A DNA stretch of 64,000 bases from Paenarthrobacter aurescens (lineage in GTDB: Bacteria > Actinomycetota > Actinomycetes > Actinomycetales > Micrococcaceae): contig NZ_CP157456.1 of assembly GCF_041549525.1 (NCBI RefSeq), positions 2,480,001-2,544,000 on the forward strand. The letters are read 5' to 3'. The notes beneath the pieces were generated by a model. It made no database searches. It had not been told where the DNA came from and saw nothing but the letters and a program-made list of their open reading frames with translations. Positions 37,204 to 46,227 of the stretch are shown here, piece by piece; the stretch's first letter is position 1; each line of letters opens with the position of its first letter. A program made the position numbers and the translations under genes.

Positions 37204-38981
37204 GCTGCCCCCGCCAAGGTGCGCAAGGCCTGGGCGAAGCGGGCGAGGTCTGTTCCGGACTCCGGGCGGGCGGAGTCAAGCCGGCCAAGGAACCTTTCCC
37301 TCTCATCGTCCAGGAGCCGTTGGCATTGAGTATGCAAATCATCCCTGGCTTGCTGGGCCAGGCGACGTACCGCATCTTCACCGAATACCGCTTCAAGCAG
37401 CTTTTGGCCAACAACAGCCGTTCCACCTGCAATCCCGATCTCCAGGCCGCTGAGGCCGGCAGTCATGGAGAACACCACCACCATGAGTGCGGCACCGAGC
37501 CCGTTGACTCCGAAGGACAGCCACCGGGCCTGGGTCCGCTTGCCCTGGCCCTGGGTACGGATCATCTCCATCAAGCCCTGCTGCCAGGACCGTATGGCCG
37601 CTGCGGTCTTCGCATCAAAGCCATCGCTGGTACCTGAGAGATCTTCTGAGCCAAGGAGCTCCCTGCCGGCAGCATCGGCACGCCAACGTCTGTCCACGTT
37701 CTCGGCTGCGTTCGCAGCCTCGTCCAGGATCACGGCCTGCAGACCGGCTTCTATAGCGGTTTCAACCTTCACGGCCGGAGCCGGCTCGCCACGGAAGAAA
37801 GCCCCTACACGGTCCCGCATCCGGCCGATATTCTGCTCCAGCGCACGGAAGAACTCCCCTGTCCCCACAAAGTCCTGCCACCGTGCCAACACCTCGCCGC
37901 GAAGCAATGCTCCATCCTTGGTGGCCTCAAGGATGCGCGAGAGCGCTTGCTCATACTCCGCTACGCACGTCATCCGGAGATCCTCTGCGGCAGCCTCCTG
38001 GGCAGCAGTAGCTCCCGCAATTCCGTCCATCCGGACGCTGACAGCCTTGACGGCTCCGTTGAGGGTTCTTCGAGCCACTTCCGCCCGTCCGGCTGCATCA
38101 GCTGCAAGGTCACCCAACCACTGGCGCAGCGGGATCACGGACTCCTCAGGAAGCATCCCCAGACCGTCCAGAGCACTTTCCGGAACGACGAAGAGTTTGG
38201 CCCCGGCCAGTCCTTGCTTGTCCAACATTGCCTGCAGATCTGTCCTGACTTCCTCTTCGGCAGCAGCCGGAACACGGTCAAGGACCACTGCCACAGTGAT
38301 ATCGCGCGAGGCCGCGTCCAGCAGCAACCGCCAAGGTACGGCGTCGGCGTAGCGGTTTGCCGTGGTGACAAACACCCAAAGGTCAGCGGCAGCGAGCAAT
38401 TGTCCGGCGAGCCTGCGGTTGTCATCGGAGATCGAATCGACATCCGGGGCATCAAGGAGCGCTATTCCCTGAGGCACTGATTCGTGACCCACCAGCACCA
38501 ATGACGTGATGGCTTGGGCGTCCGGGGTGGCACCTGCCTGATGCGCCGGCAAAGGGTTTGCTGAGACTTTGCCGCGGATCCGGTCCAGGCCCGGAAGTAT
38601 CCGCCGGCCCTCAAACCACTCCCCGTCCAAGGGATGGTGGAGGAGGATGGGCTGGCGGGTTGTGGGCCTGATGGCGCCGGAACGGGTCACCGGATAGCCA
38701 ATCAGCGCATTGACCAAGGTGGACTTCCCTGCACCTGTGGAACCGCCCACAACCGCCAGCAGCGGGGCGTCCAGGCTTCGGTAGCGGGGAATCACGTAGT
38801 CGTCCAGCTGTGCCAGGGACTCACGAATCCACTGGCGCGCCTCGCGGACCTCCGGCACGGCAAGGGGCAGGGATGTGGCCGCAAGTTCCGCACGGGCCGC
38901 TTCCAAGGTCTCGACGGCGGTTACCGCGCCTTGGGCAGCTTGGATAGCCCGGGGTGTTCTCTGATCATCATTAGCGGTCAC
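37200..38981 (-). CDS. Dynamin-like GTPase, first of a pair
   Basis: A 593-residue GTPase. P-loop GGSTGAGKST at 79-88, the switch motif LLDAPDVDS, and VLDRVP in the place of the G4 motif. A hydrophobic region (about residues 500-540) near the C-terminus suggests a membrane hairpin. The start is GTG at 38981. The last four bases overlap the start of the second GTPase, so equal production and perhaps a heteromer are expected. Confidence 0.8.
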   Translation of the reverse strand: MTANDDQRTPRAIQAAQGAVTAVETLEAARAELAATSLPLAVPEVREARQWIRESLAQLDDYVIPRYRSLDAPLLAVVGGSTGAGKSTLVNALIGYPVTRSGAIRPTTRQPILLHHPLDGEWFEGRRILPGLDRIRGKVSANPLPAHQAGATPDAQAITSLVLVGHESVPQGIALLDAPDVDSISDDNRRLAGQLLAAADLWVFVTTANRYADAVPWRLLLDAASRDITVAVVLDRVPAAAEEEVRTDLQAMLDKQGLAGAKLFVVPESALDGLGMLPEESVIPLRQWLGDLAADAAGRAEVARRTLNGAVKAVSVRMDGIAGATAAQEAAAEDLRMTCVAEYEQALSRILEATKDGALLRGEVLARWQDFVGTGEFFRALEQNIGRMRDRVGAFFRGEPAPAVKVETAIEAGLQAVILDEAANAAENVDRRWRADAAGRELLGSEDLSGTSDGFDAKTAAAIRSWQQGLMEMIRTQGQGKRTQARWLSFGVNGLGAALMVVVFSMTAGLSGLEIGIAGGTAVVGQKLLEAVFGEDAVRRLAQQARDDLHTQCQRLLDDERERFLGRLDSARPESGTDLARFAQALRTLAGAA

Positions 38982-39052
38982 AGCATCATCATGCCAGCCC
39001 GATCCCCGTCACAGGGGCGGCGCAAGCAGGGAAGACAAATCCGGGGAAAAAG

Positions 39053-39084
39053 AAATCCCCCGGAACCATGGTTCCGGGGGATTT
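39053..39084 (-). terminator. Palindromic terminator of the tRNA transcript
   Basis: A perfect 32-bp palindrome (39053-39084, arm AAATCCCCCGGAACCA) begins three bases past the encoded CCA of tRNA-Glu; a TTTCTTTTT tract follows it on the minus strand. Confidence 0.85.
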
Positions 39085-39089
39085 GCTGG

Positions 39090-39162
39090 TGACCCCAGCG
39101 GGATTCGAACCCGCGTTACCGCCGTGAGAGGGCGGCGTACTAGGCCGCTATACGATGGGGCC
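39090..39162 (-). tRNA. tRNA-Glu(CTC)
   Basis: The minus-strand transcript folds as a cloverleaf with acceptor GGCCCCA/TGGGGTC, anticodon loop CTCTCAC between CCGCC and GGCGG (anticodon CTC), and T-loop GGTTCGAATCC. A 3' CCA is encoded just after it (39087-39089). It lies beside tRNA-Gln and downstream of gltX, whose product charges it. Confidence 0.95.
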
Positions 39163-39289
39163 TTGCACTTTTTATCACCGTTTCCGGCGATCAAGCTGAA
39201 TGAGTATTTCATACTTTCAGCTTCGCTCCAAATCGACTCAGCGACTTGAAACATCTGAATTTCCAGCGGATTTACGCGGACTTTCAGAG

Positions 39290-39361
39290 CTGGGATACCA
39301 GGACTCGAACCTAGAATGACGGTACCAGAAACCGTAGTGTTGCCAATTACACCATATCCCA
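39290..39361 (-). tRNA. tRNA-Gln(CTG)
   Basis: Acceptor TGGGATA/TATCCCA, anticodon loop TTCTGGT between ACGGT and ACCGT (anticodon CTG), and T-loop GGTTCGAGTCC. CCA is not encoded, unlike the neighbouring tRNA-Glu. Confidence 0.94.
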
Positions 39362-39498
39362 AAGTGACTTTCGGACCGGAGTTCTACGCTTTGGTTTCCC
39401 TCAGCTTTTCCCTCCGTGCCCCTCAGCACGAGTAATGACTCTACCGGAGTCTTGCCACCTGCACAAATCGGAAAGCCGTTACCTGCATCACATGATTC

Positions 39499-40227
39499 CT
39501 ACGCAGCCGTAGGAGCCGGCACCAGCAGTCGTGAAAGGGAGTCCACTTGGCGCCCCGTGAACTCCTCCACCACTTCCCCGGTCCTGTTCAGCCATACGCC
39601 GATCAGGCCGGCCGCCGTGGCGCCGTCAGCATCAAGGAGCCTGTTGTCGCCAACGTACAGCGTTTCTCCCGGCACTGTGCCCAGCAAGCGCACACCTTCG
39701 AGGTAGATTGCCGGATCCGGCTTTGGCACTCCCACAGTGTCCGTACCTACCAGGATCCTGATCCGGGACAGACCCGCACCATCAAGTTTGGCCCGCTGGT
39801 AATCATGGACATTGTTGCTCACGGCGCCGTAGGGAACACCGGCGGCATCCAGGGCATTGAGAACTTCCTCTACGTCCTCAAAAGCCCGCACATAAGCCGT
39901 CTGGAGCTTGTGATATTCGGCCACCCACGCTTGGGCCTGCTCACCGTCCTGAAGCTCCACGCCGAAGTGACCCAAAGCAGCTCTGCCCCTCAAGAGCCGC
40001 TGCTCATTGAAGGTCAGCTCTCCGGCCAGGTAGCGGTCGTAAAAATGCGTGGTCTCGTGGGTAAAGATGCGTCCGAACTTCACCCACCCGGCCTGATCCA
40101 GGCCGGGCAGGAGATGCTCGCTGACATCGCGCAGTGCCGTTGTCATGGCGTACTCAAGGTCCACCAGGGTGTCATCAATGTCAAAGAGGATACCGCGAAC
40201 AGTGCCGAAAGAACTTGAAATAGCCAT
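39499..40227 (-). CDS. HAD-superfamily hydrolase (subfamily IA)
   Basis: A 242-residue HAD phosphatase. Motif I is FDIDDTLVD with nucleophile Asp16, motif II is in AVSNNVHDYQ, the lysine of motif III is in VGVPKPDPAIY, and motif IV is YVGDNRLLDADGA. The cap domain is the helical C1 type. Substrate unknown. It begins eight bases after the gltX stop, so it is in an operon with gltX. Confidence 0.88.
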   Translation of the reverse strand: MAISSSFGTVRGILFDIDDTLVDLEYAMTTALRDVSEHLLPGLDQAGWVKFGRIFTHETTHFYDRYLAGELTFNEQRLLRGRAALGHFGVELQDGEQAQAWVAEYHKLQTAYVRAFEDVEEVLNALDAAGVPYGAVSNNVHDYQRAKLDGAGLSRIRILVGTDTVGVPKPDPAIYLEGVRLLGTVPGETLYVGDNRLLDADGATAAGLIGVWLNRTGEVVEEFTGRQVDSLSRLLVPAPTAA

Positions 40228-40235
40228 GACTTCTT

Positions 40236-41762
40236 CTACTGCTGGCCGCGGAACGCGCGGACCCGGGTGAGTGATGAGTCCTTGCCGAGGATCACCATGG
40301 ACTCGAACAGGGGCGGAGAAATGCGGCGTCCTGAGATGGCGGTGCGCACAGGCCCGAACGCTGCGCGGGGTTTGATCCCGAGGTCCTCAACCAGGGCCTG
40401 CTTAAGGGCGGTCTGGATGTTCTCTGCCGTCCAATCACCGATCGGTTCCAGTGCCGCCAGAGCTGCATCGAGGACTTCGTCCATGTTCTGCGGAAGACCC
40501 TTGCGGGCATCCTCGGCAATATCAATGGCGTCATCGGCCTTGAAGAGGAAAGCCAGCATCTCGGGAGCTTCGCCAAGCAGCGTGATCCGTTCCTGAACCA
40601 GAGGGGCCGCCTCGTTGAGGATCTCTTCCTGACGCGGCGTCAGAATCTCCCCTACGAAACCAGCAGCCCGGAGGTAGGGAACCAAACGCTCCTTGAAGTC
40701 CTCCGGCGCAAGCATCCGCACATGCGTGCCGTTAATGGCTTCGGCCTTCTTGATATCAAAACGCGCGGGGTTACCCAGGACGTCGTGGATATCGAAGTTG
40801 GCTACGAGCTGCTCCACGGTGAAGATGTCCTCGTCCGCGCTCAGTGACCAGCCCAGGAGCGAGAGGTAGTTGAGCAGGCCCTCAGGGATGAAGCCACGTT
40901 CGCGGTGCAGGAATAAGCTGGACTCGGGATCGCGCTTGGAGAGCTTCTTGTTGCCCTGGCCCATGACATAAGGCAGGTGGCCGAACTCCGGCATGTACTC
41001 GGCAACACCAATGGCGTAGAGGGCGCGGTACAGCGCAATCTGCCGCGGAGTGGAGCTGAGCAGGTCCTCGCCGCGCAGGACGTGGGTGATGCCCATGAGG
41101 GCATCATCCACCGGGTTCACCAGCGTATAGAGCGGAGCTCCATTGGCGCGGACAACAGCGAAGTCGGGAACCGAACCGGCCTTGAACGTGATCTCACCGC
41201 GGACCAGGTCATTGAAGGTCAGGTCCTCGTCCGGCATGCGCAAACGCAGCACAGCCTCGCGGCCCTCGGCCTTGAACTGTGCCAGCTGCTCATCCGTAAG
41301 GTGACGGTCGAAGCCGTCGTAGCCCAGCTTGGGATCGCGGCCGGCCGCCTTGTGACGGGCTTCGATTTCATCAGGAGTGGAATAGGACTCGTAGATGTGC
41401 CCCCCGGCTTTGAGCTTGGCGATGACATCCTGGTAAATCGCGCCGCGCTGCGACTGCCGGTAGGGTTCGTGCGGCCCGCCAACTTCCACGCCTTCATCCC
41501 AGTTGATTCCGAGCCATTTCAGGGCGTCCAGCAACTGGTGGTAGCTCTCTTCGCTGTCCCGCGCCGAGTCCGTGTCCTCGATGCGGAAGATCAGCTTGCC
41601 GCCGGTGTGGCGTGCATAAGCCCAGTTGAACAGGGCGGTGCGGATCAGGCCAACGTGCGGTGTTCCCGTGGGCGACGGGCAAAAACGGACGCGGACCGGA
41701 GTCTCGGCGTTAACGGCAGGAATGGCGCTGGGGGCAGCGTTCGACGCAGAAGCAGTAGTCAT
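40236..41762 (-). CDS. gltX: Glutamyl-tRNA synthetase
   Basis: A 508-residue class I aminoacyl-tRNA synthetase. The HIGH motif appears as PTGTPHVGL (HVGL at 36-39) and KMSKS as [10 protein letters not shown]. In actinobacteria this enzyme is normally non-discriminating and also charges tRNA-Gln, for repair by GatCAB; that fits the adjoining tRNA-Glu and tRNA-Gln. ATG at 41762 gives a short Ala/Ser-rich N-terminus before the catalytic domain. Confidence 0.97.
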   Translation of the reverse strand: MTTASASNAAPSAIPAVNAETPVRVRFCPSPTGTPHVGLIRTALFNWAYARHTGGKLIFRIEDTDSARDSEESYHQLLDALKWLGINWDEGVEVGGPHEPYRQSQRGAIYQDVIAKLKAGGHIYESYSTPDEIEARHKAAGRDPKLGYDGFDRHLTDEQLAQFKAEGREAVLRLRMPDEDLTFNDLVRGEITFKAGSVPDFAVVRANGAPLYTLVNPVDDALMGITHVLRGEDLLSSTPRQIALYRALYAIGVAEYMPEFGHLPYVMGQGNKKLSKRDPESSLFLHRERGFIPEGLLNYLSLLGWSLSADEDIFTVEQLVANFDIHDVLGNPARFDIKKAEAINGTHVRMLAPEDFKERLVPYLRAAGFVGEILTPRQEEILNEAAPLVQERITLLGEAPEMLAFLFKADDAIDIAEDARKGLPQNMDEVLDAALAALEPIGDWTAENIQTALKQALVEDLGIKPRAAFGPVRTAISGRRISPPLFESMVILGKDSSLTRVRAFRGQQ

Positions 41763-41814
41763 AGTGGTTCCAACTTTACCGCCTGGCACCGCTTCAATTT
41801 CCCGGCCTGACGTG

Positions 41815-41864
41815 CCCGACGACGGCACTGGCCTTTCGTGCATGAGGCAAGTGCCGCCGTCGGG
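41815..41864 (-). terminator. Long hairpin terminator after the FAH-family gene
   Basis: Arms at 41815-41834 and 41845-41864 pair over 18 of 20 positions with a ten-base loop. It lies 21 bases past the FAH gene stop. No T-run follows, which is usual for actinobacterial terminators. Confidence 0.7.
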
Positions 41865-41884
41865 GTCTGACTACTGGGATGTGC

Positions 41885-42661
41885 CTAGCGGCGGACCACC
41901 GGGTTGGAAAGACGGCCGATGCCTTCGATCTCCACGTCAAAACGGTCGCCCTCACTGACCAGGCCGACGCCTGCGGGCGTTCCGGTCATGATCACATCGC
42001 CCGGAAGCAGAGTAAATGCGTGCGAAACGATCGAGACAAGCTCGCGGACGCCACGGATCATCTGGTTGGTGCTGCCGTCCTGGCGGAGTTCACCATTGAG
42101 CCGGCCCTGGATGGCCAGGTCCTCGTGGTCAAGGTCCGTTTCGATCCACGGTCCAAGGGGCGCTGAAGTATCAAATCCTTTGGCCCGCGCCCACTGAAGG
42201 TCGGTCTTTTGGACGTCGCGGGCTGTGAGATCGTTGCCGCACGTGTAGCCGAAGATGACGTCGTCGGCACGGTCCTCGGGAACGTCCTTGCAGATCCGGC
42301 CGATTACCACACACAGCTCAGCTTCGAAGGAAACTTCCTCCGAAAATTCGGGAAGGATGATGGGATCGTTCGGGCCGATCACCGACGTGTTGGGCTTGAG
42401 GAAGAGCAGCGGTTGCTGCGGAACCTCGTTGCCGAGCTCGGCAGCGTGCTCAGCGAAGTTCCGGCCGACGCCAATAACCTTGCTTCGGGGAATGATCGGA
42501 GCGAGGAGCCGTACGTCCTCAAGCTTGTGCTTCACATGGGTACGTTCCACACCGTTGAAGAAGGGGTCGCCGTTGATGACAGTGATTTCCTCACTGCCGG
42601 GCTCACCTTCAACAACGCCGTATAGGGGATCAGAATCAACTACAAACCGGGCGATACGCAT
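41885..42661 (-). CDS. Fumarylacetoacetate hydrolase-family protein
   Basis: A 258-residue FAH-fold enzyme. Characteristic elements are VIGVGRNFAEHAAELG, EVSFEAELCVVIGR (metal ligands), GNDLTARDVQ and MTGTPAGVG. Family members include acylpyruvases, 2-hydroxyhepta-2,4-diene-1,7-dioate isomerases and oxaloacetate decarboxylases; the specific reaction cannot be chosen from sequence. ATG at 42661 gives MRIARFVVD. It follows the MBL hydrolase by 23 bases and is likely co-transcribed with it. Confidence 0.88.
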   Translation of the reverse strand: MRIARFVVDSDPLYGVVEGEPGSEEITVINGDPFFNGVERTHVKHKLEDVRLLAPIIPRSKVIGVGRNFAEHAAELGNEVPQQPLLFLKPNTSVIGPNDPIILPEFSEEVSFEAELCVVIGRICKDVPEDRADDVIFGYTCGNDLTARDVQKTDLQWARAKGFDTSAPLGPWIETDLDHEDLAIQGRLNGELRQDGSTNQMIRGVRELVSIVSHAFTLLPGDVIMTGTPAGVGLVSEGDRFDVEIEGIGRLSNPVVRR

Positions 42662-42684
42662 GGGCTCAAGCCTACAGTCCGGCT

Positions 42685-43500
42685 CTAGCTTCGGAGGTAA
42701 TCCAACTGGGCTGCGACCGAAGTCTCTGCCGCCCACCTGACGGAAGGGTCGACGTCGGGATAAACGGAGTCGGTGACCGCCGCAATTGACGCCTCGCTTC
42801 CCAAATGCCTCAGCGCCGTCCTGATTTGATCGAGCCTTTGCTCCCTGTGATCCCGGTACTCGCGGCACTTCTCGTCCAATGCCGGGAGAACAGGCCCATG
42901 TGCGGGCAGCAGTGTTGCGGGCCCGAGGGCTTCCAGCCTGTCCAGGCTTGCAAGGTAATCCCCCAGCTTGCCATCGGGATAATCCAACACGGTGGTGCCG
43001 CGGCCCAGAATGGTGTCGCCGGTCAGGACGGAGCCGGTGGGGCCGTCCTGCGGGAGATGGAAGCAGAGGGAGTCCGACGTGTGGCCCGGCGTTGCCACCA
43101 CACGGATCTCCACGCCGCCGGCCATCAGCACCTCGCCGTCCATCAGCGGCTCACCTCCGTGGCAATGCTCAGGCAATGCTGCGCGGACCGGGGCGCCGGT
43201 GATCCGGTGAAAACGCGCTGAGGCCTCGGTATGGTCCGCATGCCGATGCGTAATGAGGACTACATCCACAACACCCGCCGATGCCAAAACTGCCAGGTGG
43301 TGTTCGTCTTCAGGGCCCGGGTCAACCACCGCCACAGAGGGGGAACCAGGGGCACCGATGACATAGGAGTTGGTACCGTCCAGGCTCATCGGGCCCGGGT
43401 TCGGTGCCAGTCTGAAACGGGTGAGCCCGCTGCTGCGCTGCAGGGAAGAGGAGCCGCTGGTGGGTGAGTTACCGGAAGTCGCCATCGATTCTGAAGTCAC
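42685..43500 (-). CDS. MBL-fold metallo-hydrolase
   Basis: A 271-residue metallo-beta-lactamase-fold protein. The metal motif HRHADH is at 85-90; a later His (VATPGHTSDS), Asp (LTGDTILG) and LLPAHGPV complete the site. It resembles LACTB2/glyoxalase II-like hydrolases; substrate unknown. The start is GTG at 43500; ATG 15 bases later is possible. The first gene of a pair with the FAH protein. Confidence 0.85.
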   Translation of the reverse strand: MTSESMATSGNSPTSGSSSLQRSSGLTRFRLAPNPGPMSLDGTNSYVIGAPGSPSVAVVDPGPEDEHHLAVLASAGVVDVVLITHRHADHTEASARFHRITGAPVRAALPEHCHGGEPLMDGEVLMAGGVEIRVVATPGHTSDSLCFHLPQDGPTGSVLTGDTILGRGTTVLDYPDGKLGDYLASLDRLEALGPATLLPAHGPVLPALDEKCREYRDHREQRLDQIRTALRHLGSEASIAAVTDSVYPDVDPSVRWAAETSVAAQLDYLRS

Positions 43501-43525
43501 AGTCCCATCTTGGCACTGAACGCGC

Positions 43526-43621
43526 GCTCTCTCACATCCCGCGCCCTCCCCACCGCCCCTCTCTCACATCCCAGGCCTGTTCCACCAACGGTCTCTCATA
43601 TCCCGTGCCCTTCCCAGACTC
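43526..43621. repeat. Three imperfect direct repeats with an exact 32-bp period
   Basis: The core, CTCTCACATCCC or a close variant, recurs at 43529, 43561 and 43593 inside 32-base units starting at 43526, 43558 and 43590. The remaining 17 bases of each unit are diverged but similar (GCCCTCCCC, GCCTGTTCC, GCCCTTCCC). The same core and the same 32-base spacing occur near 51585-51627, so this is a dispersed intergenic repeat family. Confidence 0.8.
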
Positions 43622-43742
43622 GACGCCTTCTGGCGGCTGAGGTGCCAGGATCGAGAACGTTAGAACGCCCGAGGGAACTGAGAGAAGGTTCGACGCAAAC
43701 CCGAGTTATGTGATCGAGCGTGCGGGAAAGCAGAACAGCGGC

Positions 43743-43769
43743 CCTTCCGCTTGTCTGCCAAGTGGAAGG
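43743..43769 (-). terminator. Hairpin terminator of ilvE
   Basis: CCTTCCGCTTG (43743-43753) pairs with CAAGTGGAAGG (43759-43769) with one mismatch and a five-base loop, 40 bases past the ilvE stop. Confidence 0.65.
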
Positions 43770-43809
43770 ACCGCCGTCGTGCGTTGATGTGGTGCTGGAA
43801 AACCCGGGA

Positions 43810-44922
43810 CTAGACCAGGCGGGTGAGCCAGCCGTGGGTGTCCTCCACGGTGCCGGTCTGGATGCCCAGGAGCTGCTGGCGGATGGCCATGGTGGTCTCG
43901 CCGGCTTTCGCATCCTCGGAGCCGATGAATTCCGTGGCGTCCTTGAGCACACCGATCGGCGTGATCACAGCTGCGGTGCCGCATGCGAAGACCTCGGTGA
44001 TCTCACCGGAGGCAACGCCGTCGCGCCACTCGTCCAGGGTGATCTTGCGCTCGGTCACTTCACGGCCCATGTCCTTGGCCACCTGGATGACGGACATGCG
44101 GGTGACGCCTTCAAGGATGGTTCCGCTCAGGGCCGGGGTTACCAGGGAGCCGTCCTTCATGACGAAGAAGACGTTCATTCCGCCGAGTTCTTCCACGGCG
44201 TCGTCGTTGAAGTGGTCCAGGAACAATACCTGCTTGCAGCCGTTCGCTTCGGCTTCCTGCTGCGCAATCAGGGAGGCTGCGTAGTTGCCGCCGCACTTGG
44301 CAGCACCGGTACCGCCGCGGCCTGCACGGGCGTACTCGCGGGAGATCCAGATGGAAACAGGCTTGAGCTCGCCGCCAAAGTAGTTGCCGGCCGGGGAAGC
44401 GATAACCCGGAAAGACACTTCACGGGCTGCACGGACACCGAGGAACGCCTCCGTGGCAATCATGAACGGACGCAGGTAGAGGGCTTCACCGTCGCCGGAA
44501 GGAACCCATTCCTTGTCCGCCTGCACGAGTTCGCGGATGGCGCCGAGGAAGTACTCTTCGGGCAGTTCCGGGAGGGCCAGGCGACGCGCGGACTTGTTCA
44601 AGCGCGCTGCGTTCGCTTCGGGCCGGAACGTCCACACCGAACCGTCAGCGTGACGGTAGGCCTTAAGGCCTTCGAAGATTTCCTGGCCGTAGTGCAGGAC
44701 AGCAGCCGAAGGGTCCAGGGAAATGGGTCCGTACGGCTCGATCCTGGCATTCTGCCAACCGCCATTGCCATCGGCGTCAACCTTGTAGTCAACGACGGCG
44801 GTGTGGTCGGTGAAGTAGTCGCCGAAGCCTGGGTTCGCCAGGACGGCTGCACGCTCCTCAGCAGATTTCGGGGTTTCCGAAAGCTGCTGGCTGAATTCGA
44901 CGCCATGGGCAGTCTGAGTCAT
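43810..44922 (-). CDS. ilvE: Branched-chain amino acid aminotransferase
   Basis: A 370-residue fold-type IV PLP enzyme that performs the last step of valine, leucine and isoleucine synthesis. It has [29 protein letters not shown], the lysine-containing [11 protein letters not shown] and [18 protein letters not shown] at 44922 has a perfect GGAGGAA site; the longer open frame is not needed. leuB lies upstream on the same strand, separated by 120 bases. Confidence 0.97.
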   Translation of the reverse strand: MTQTAHGVEFSQQLSETPKSAEERAAVLANPGFGDYFTDHTAVVDYKVDADGNGGWQNARIEPYGPISLDPSAAVLHYGQEIFEGLKAYRHADGSVWTFRPEANAARLNKSARRLALPELPEEYFLGAIRELVQADKEWVPSGDGEALYLRPFMIATEAFLGVRAAREVSFRVIASPAGNYFGGELKPVSIWISREYARAGRGGTGAAKCGGNYAASLIAQQEAEANGCKQVLFLDHFNDDAVEELGGMNVFFVMKDGSLVTPALSGTILEGVTRMSVIQVAKDMGREVTERKITLDEWRDGVASGEITEVFACGTAAVITPIGVLKDATEFIGSEDAKAGETTMAIRQQLLGIQTGTVEDTHGWLTRLV

Positions 44923-45042
44923 GTTTCCTCCACAGTCAGCTACCTGGCAGGGCGAACCGTGCCCCAAAAAAGGGTGTGGTTCAGCGATGGACCAGGGAAG
45001 CAGGTAAATAATTCAACACAAGCTTACGCCTGAGATTCGGGC

Positions 45043-46095
45043 CTAAAGTGCGGCCGCAATGGCATCGCCAATGGCGGCAGTGCCGCGTGGCTCGCCGGTG
45101 CGGCTTTCGACGTCGGCAACTACTGCCGCTTCGATCTTGCGGGCCGCCGTGGTGTAGCCAAGGTGGTCCAGGAGCAGCACTGCGGAGAGGATGGCCGCGG
45201 TGGGATCGGCTTTCTGCTGTCCGGCGATATCCGGGGCTGAGCCGTGGACGGGTTCAAACATTGACGGCGCAGTACGGTCCATGTTGATATTGCCCGATGC
45301 CGCCAGGCCGATGCCGCCGGTGATGGCCGCGGCGAGGTCGGTGAGGATGTCTCCGAACAGGTTGTCGGTGACGATGACATCAAAACGCGAGGGGTCGGTC
45401 ACCATGAAAATGGTGGCTGCATCGATGTGCAGGTAGTCGTGGGTGACCTCGGGGAATTCCTGGGCCACGGCCTCGACAGTCCGCTTCCAGAGGTGCCCGG
45501 CAAACACGAGCACGTTGTGCTTGTGGACAAGGGTGACGTGCTTGCGGGGACGCTCGCTGGCACGGCGGAAGGCGTCACGGACAACGCGCTCCACACCGTG
45601 GGCGGTGTTGAGCGAAACTTCGGTGGCGACCTCGTGCGGCGTGCCGCCACGCAGTGTGCCACCGTTACCCACGTACGGGCCCTCGGTCCCTTCCCGGACA
45701 ACAATGAAATCGATGGTGCCGGGGTTGGCCAGGGGGCTGCCGACCGTGCCGTAGAGGCGGGACGGGCGCAGGTTCACATAGTGGTCAAGGCTGAATCGGA
45801 GCTTGAGCAACATCTCGCGTTCAATGATGCCGGACGGGATGCGGGTGTCGCCCGGGGCAGCGCCTACTGCACCGAAGAGGATGGCATCACGGGTCCGCAG
45901 ATCTGCCAGTACCTCGTCCGGGAGGGTCTCGCCAGTCTCAAGCCAGTGCTGGGCGCCGAGCTTGTAGTTTGTCAGTTCGAGGGCAACGCCTTCGGCGGCG
46001 ACAGCCTTTTCCAGAACCTTGACAGCTTCGGCGATGACCTCGGGGCCAATGCCGTCGCCAGGGATGACAGCGAGATTGATGGACGTTGCGCTCAT
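45043..46095 (-). CDS. leuB: 3-isopropylmalate dehydrogenase
   Basis: A 350-residue beta-decarboxylating dehydrogenase that oxidises 3-isopropylmalate in leucine synthesis. It has [15 protein letters not shown] at the N-terminus, [17 protein letters not shown], the catalytic [12 protein letters not shown] and [15 protein letters not shown], and [18 protein letters not shown] at 46095 gives [15 protein letters not shown]. It has no strong ribosome-binding site; TAGATA lies five bases upstream, so it may be leaderless. Divergent from the histidine kinase gene. Confidence 0.97.
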   Translation of the reverse strand: MSATSINLAVIPGDGIGPEVIAEAVKVLEKAVAAEGVALELTNYKLGAQHWLETGETLPDEVLADLRTRDAILFGAVGAAPGDTRIPSGIIEREMLLKLRFSLDHYVNLRPSRLYGTVGSPLANPGTIDFIVVREGTEGPYVGNGGTLRGGTPHEVATEVSLNTAHGVERVVRDAFRRASERPRKHVTLVHKHNVLVFAGHLWKRTVEAVAQEFPEVTHDYLHIDAATIFMVTDPSRFDVIVTDNLFGDILTDLAAAITGGIGLAASGNINMDRTAPSMFEPVHGSAPDIAGQQKADPTAAILSAVLLLDHLGYTTAARKIEAAVVADVESRTGEPRGTAAIGDAIAAAL

Positions 46096-46153
46096 GGTTC
46101 TATCTAGCCAAGCAATCCACATGTTGGTCAAAATCGTCTCACTCCTCGAACAT

Positions 46154-46168
46154 ATCCTCACGATATGG
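46154..46168. promoter_or_regulatory. Candidate BCAA-regulator site upstream of leuB
   Basis: ATCCTCACGATATGG (46154-46168) resembles the leuC operator (ATCTCAGATATTGAG) and a sequence upstream of ilvB (ATCTCACTATTTGG). It overlaps an inverted repeat CATATC-N5-GATATG (46151-46167) and is about 59 bases before the leuB start. Confidence 0.4.
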
Positions 46169-46227
46169 CCCGGAAGTCAGACCCTGGCATGATGCCCGGC
46201 CCCGGACCCTGCGCATAGAGTCGTAGC

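Larger units (their letters stand above)
43501..43809. other. Intergenic region with repeats between ilvE and the MBL gene
   Basis: This 309-base stretch holds a 32-bp-period direct repeat (43526-43621) and a hairpin close to the ilvE stop (43743-43769). I see no gene. The promoter of the MBL-FAH pair should lie at its left end. Confidence 0.6.

Noticed and set aside
43526..43621. CRISPR-like array with a 32-base period
   Set aside because: Cores are only about 12-15 bases, the 17-base intervals are themselves related, there are only three units and no cas genes are nearby.
43596..43984. Small genes in the gap beside ilvE
   Set aside because: Open frames there overlap ilvE in other frames or cross the repeats, with no plausible start site or recognisable product.
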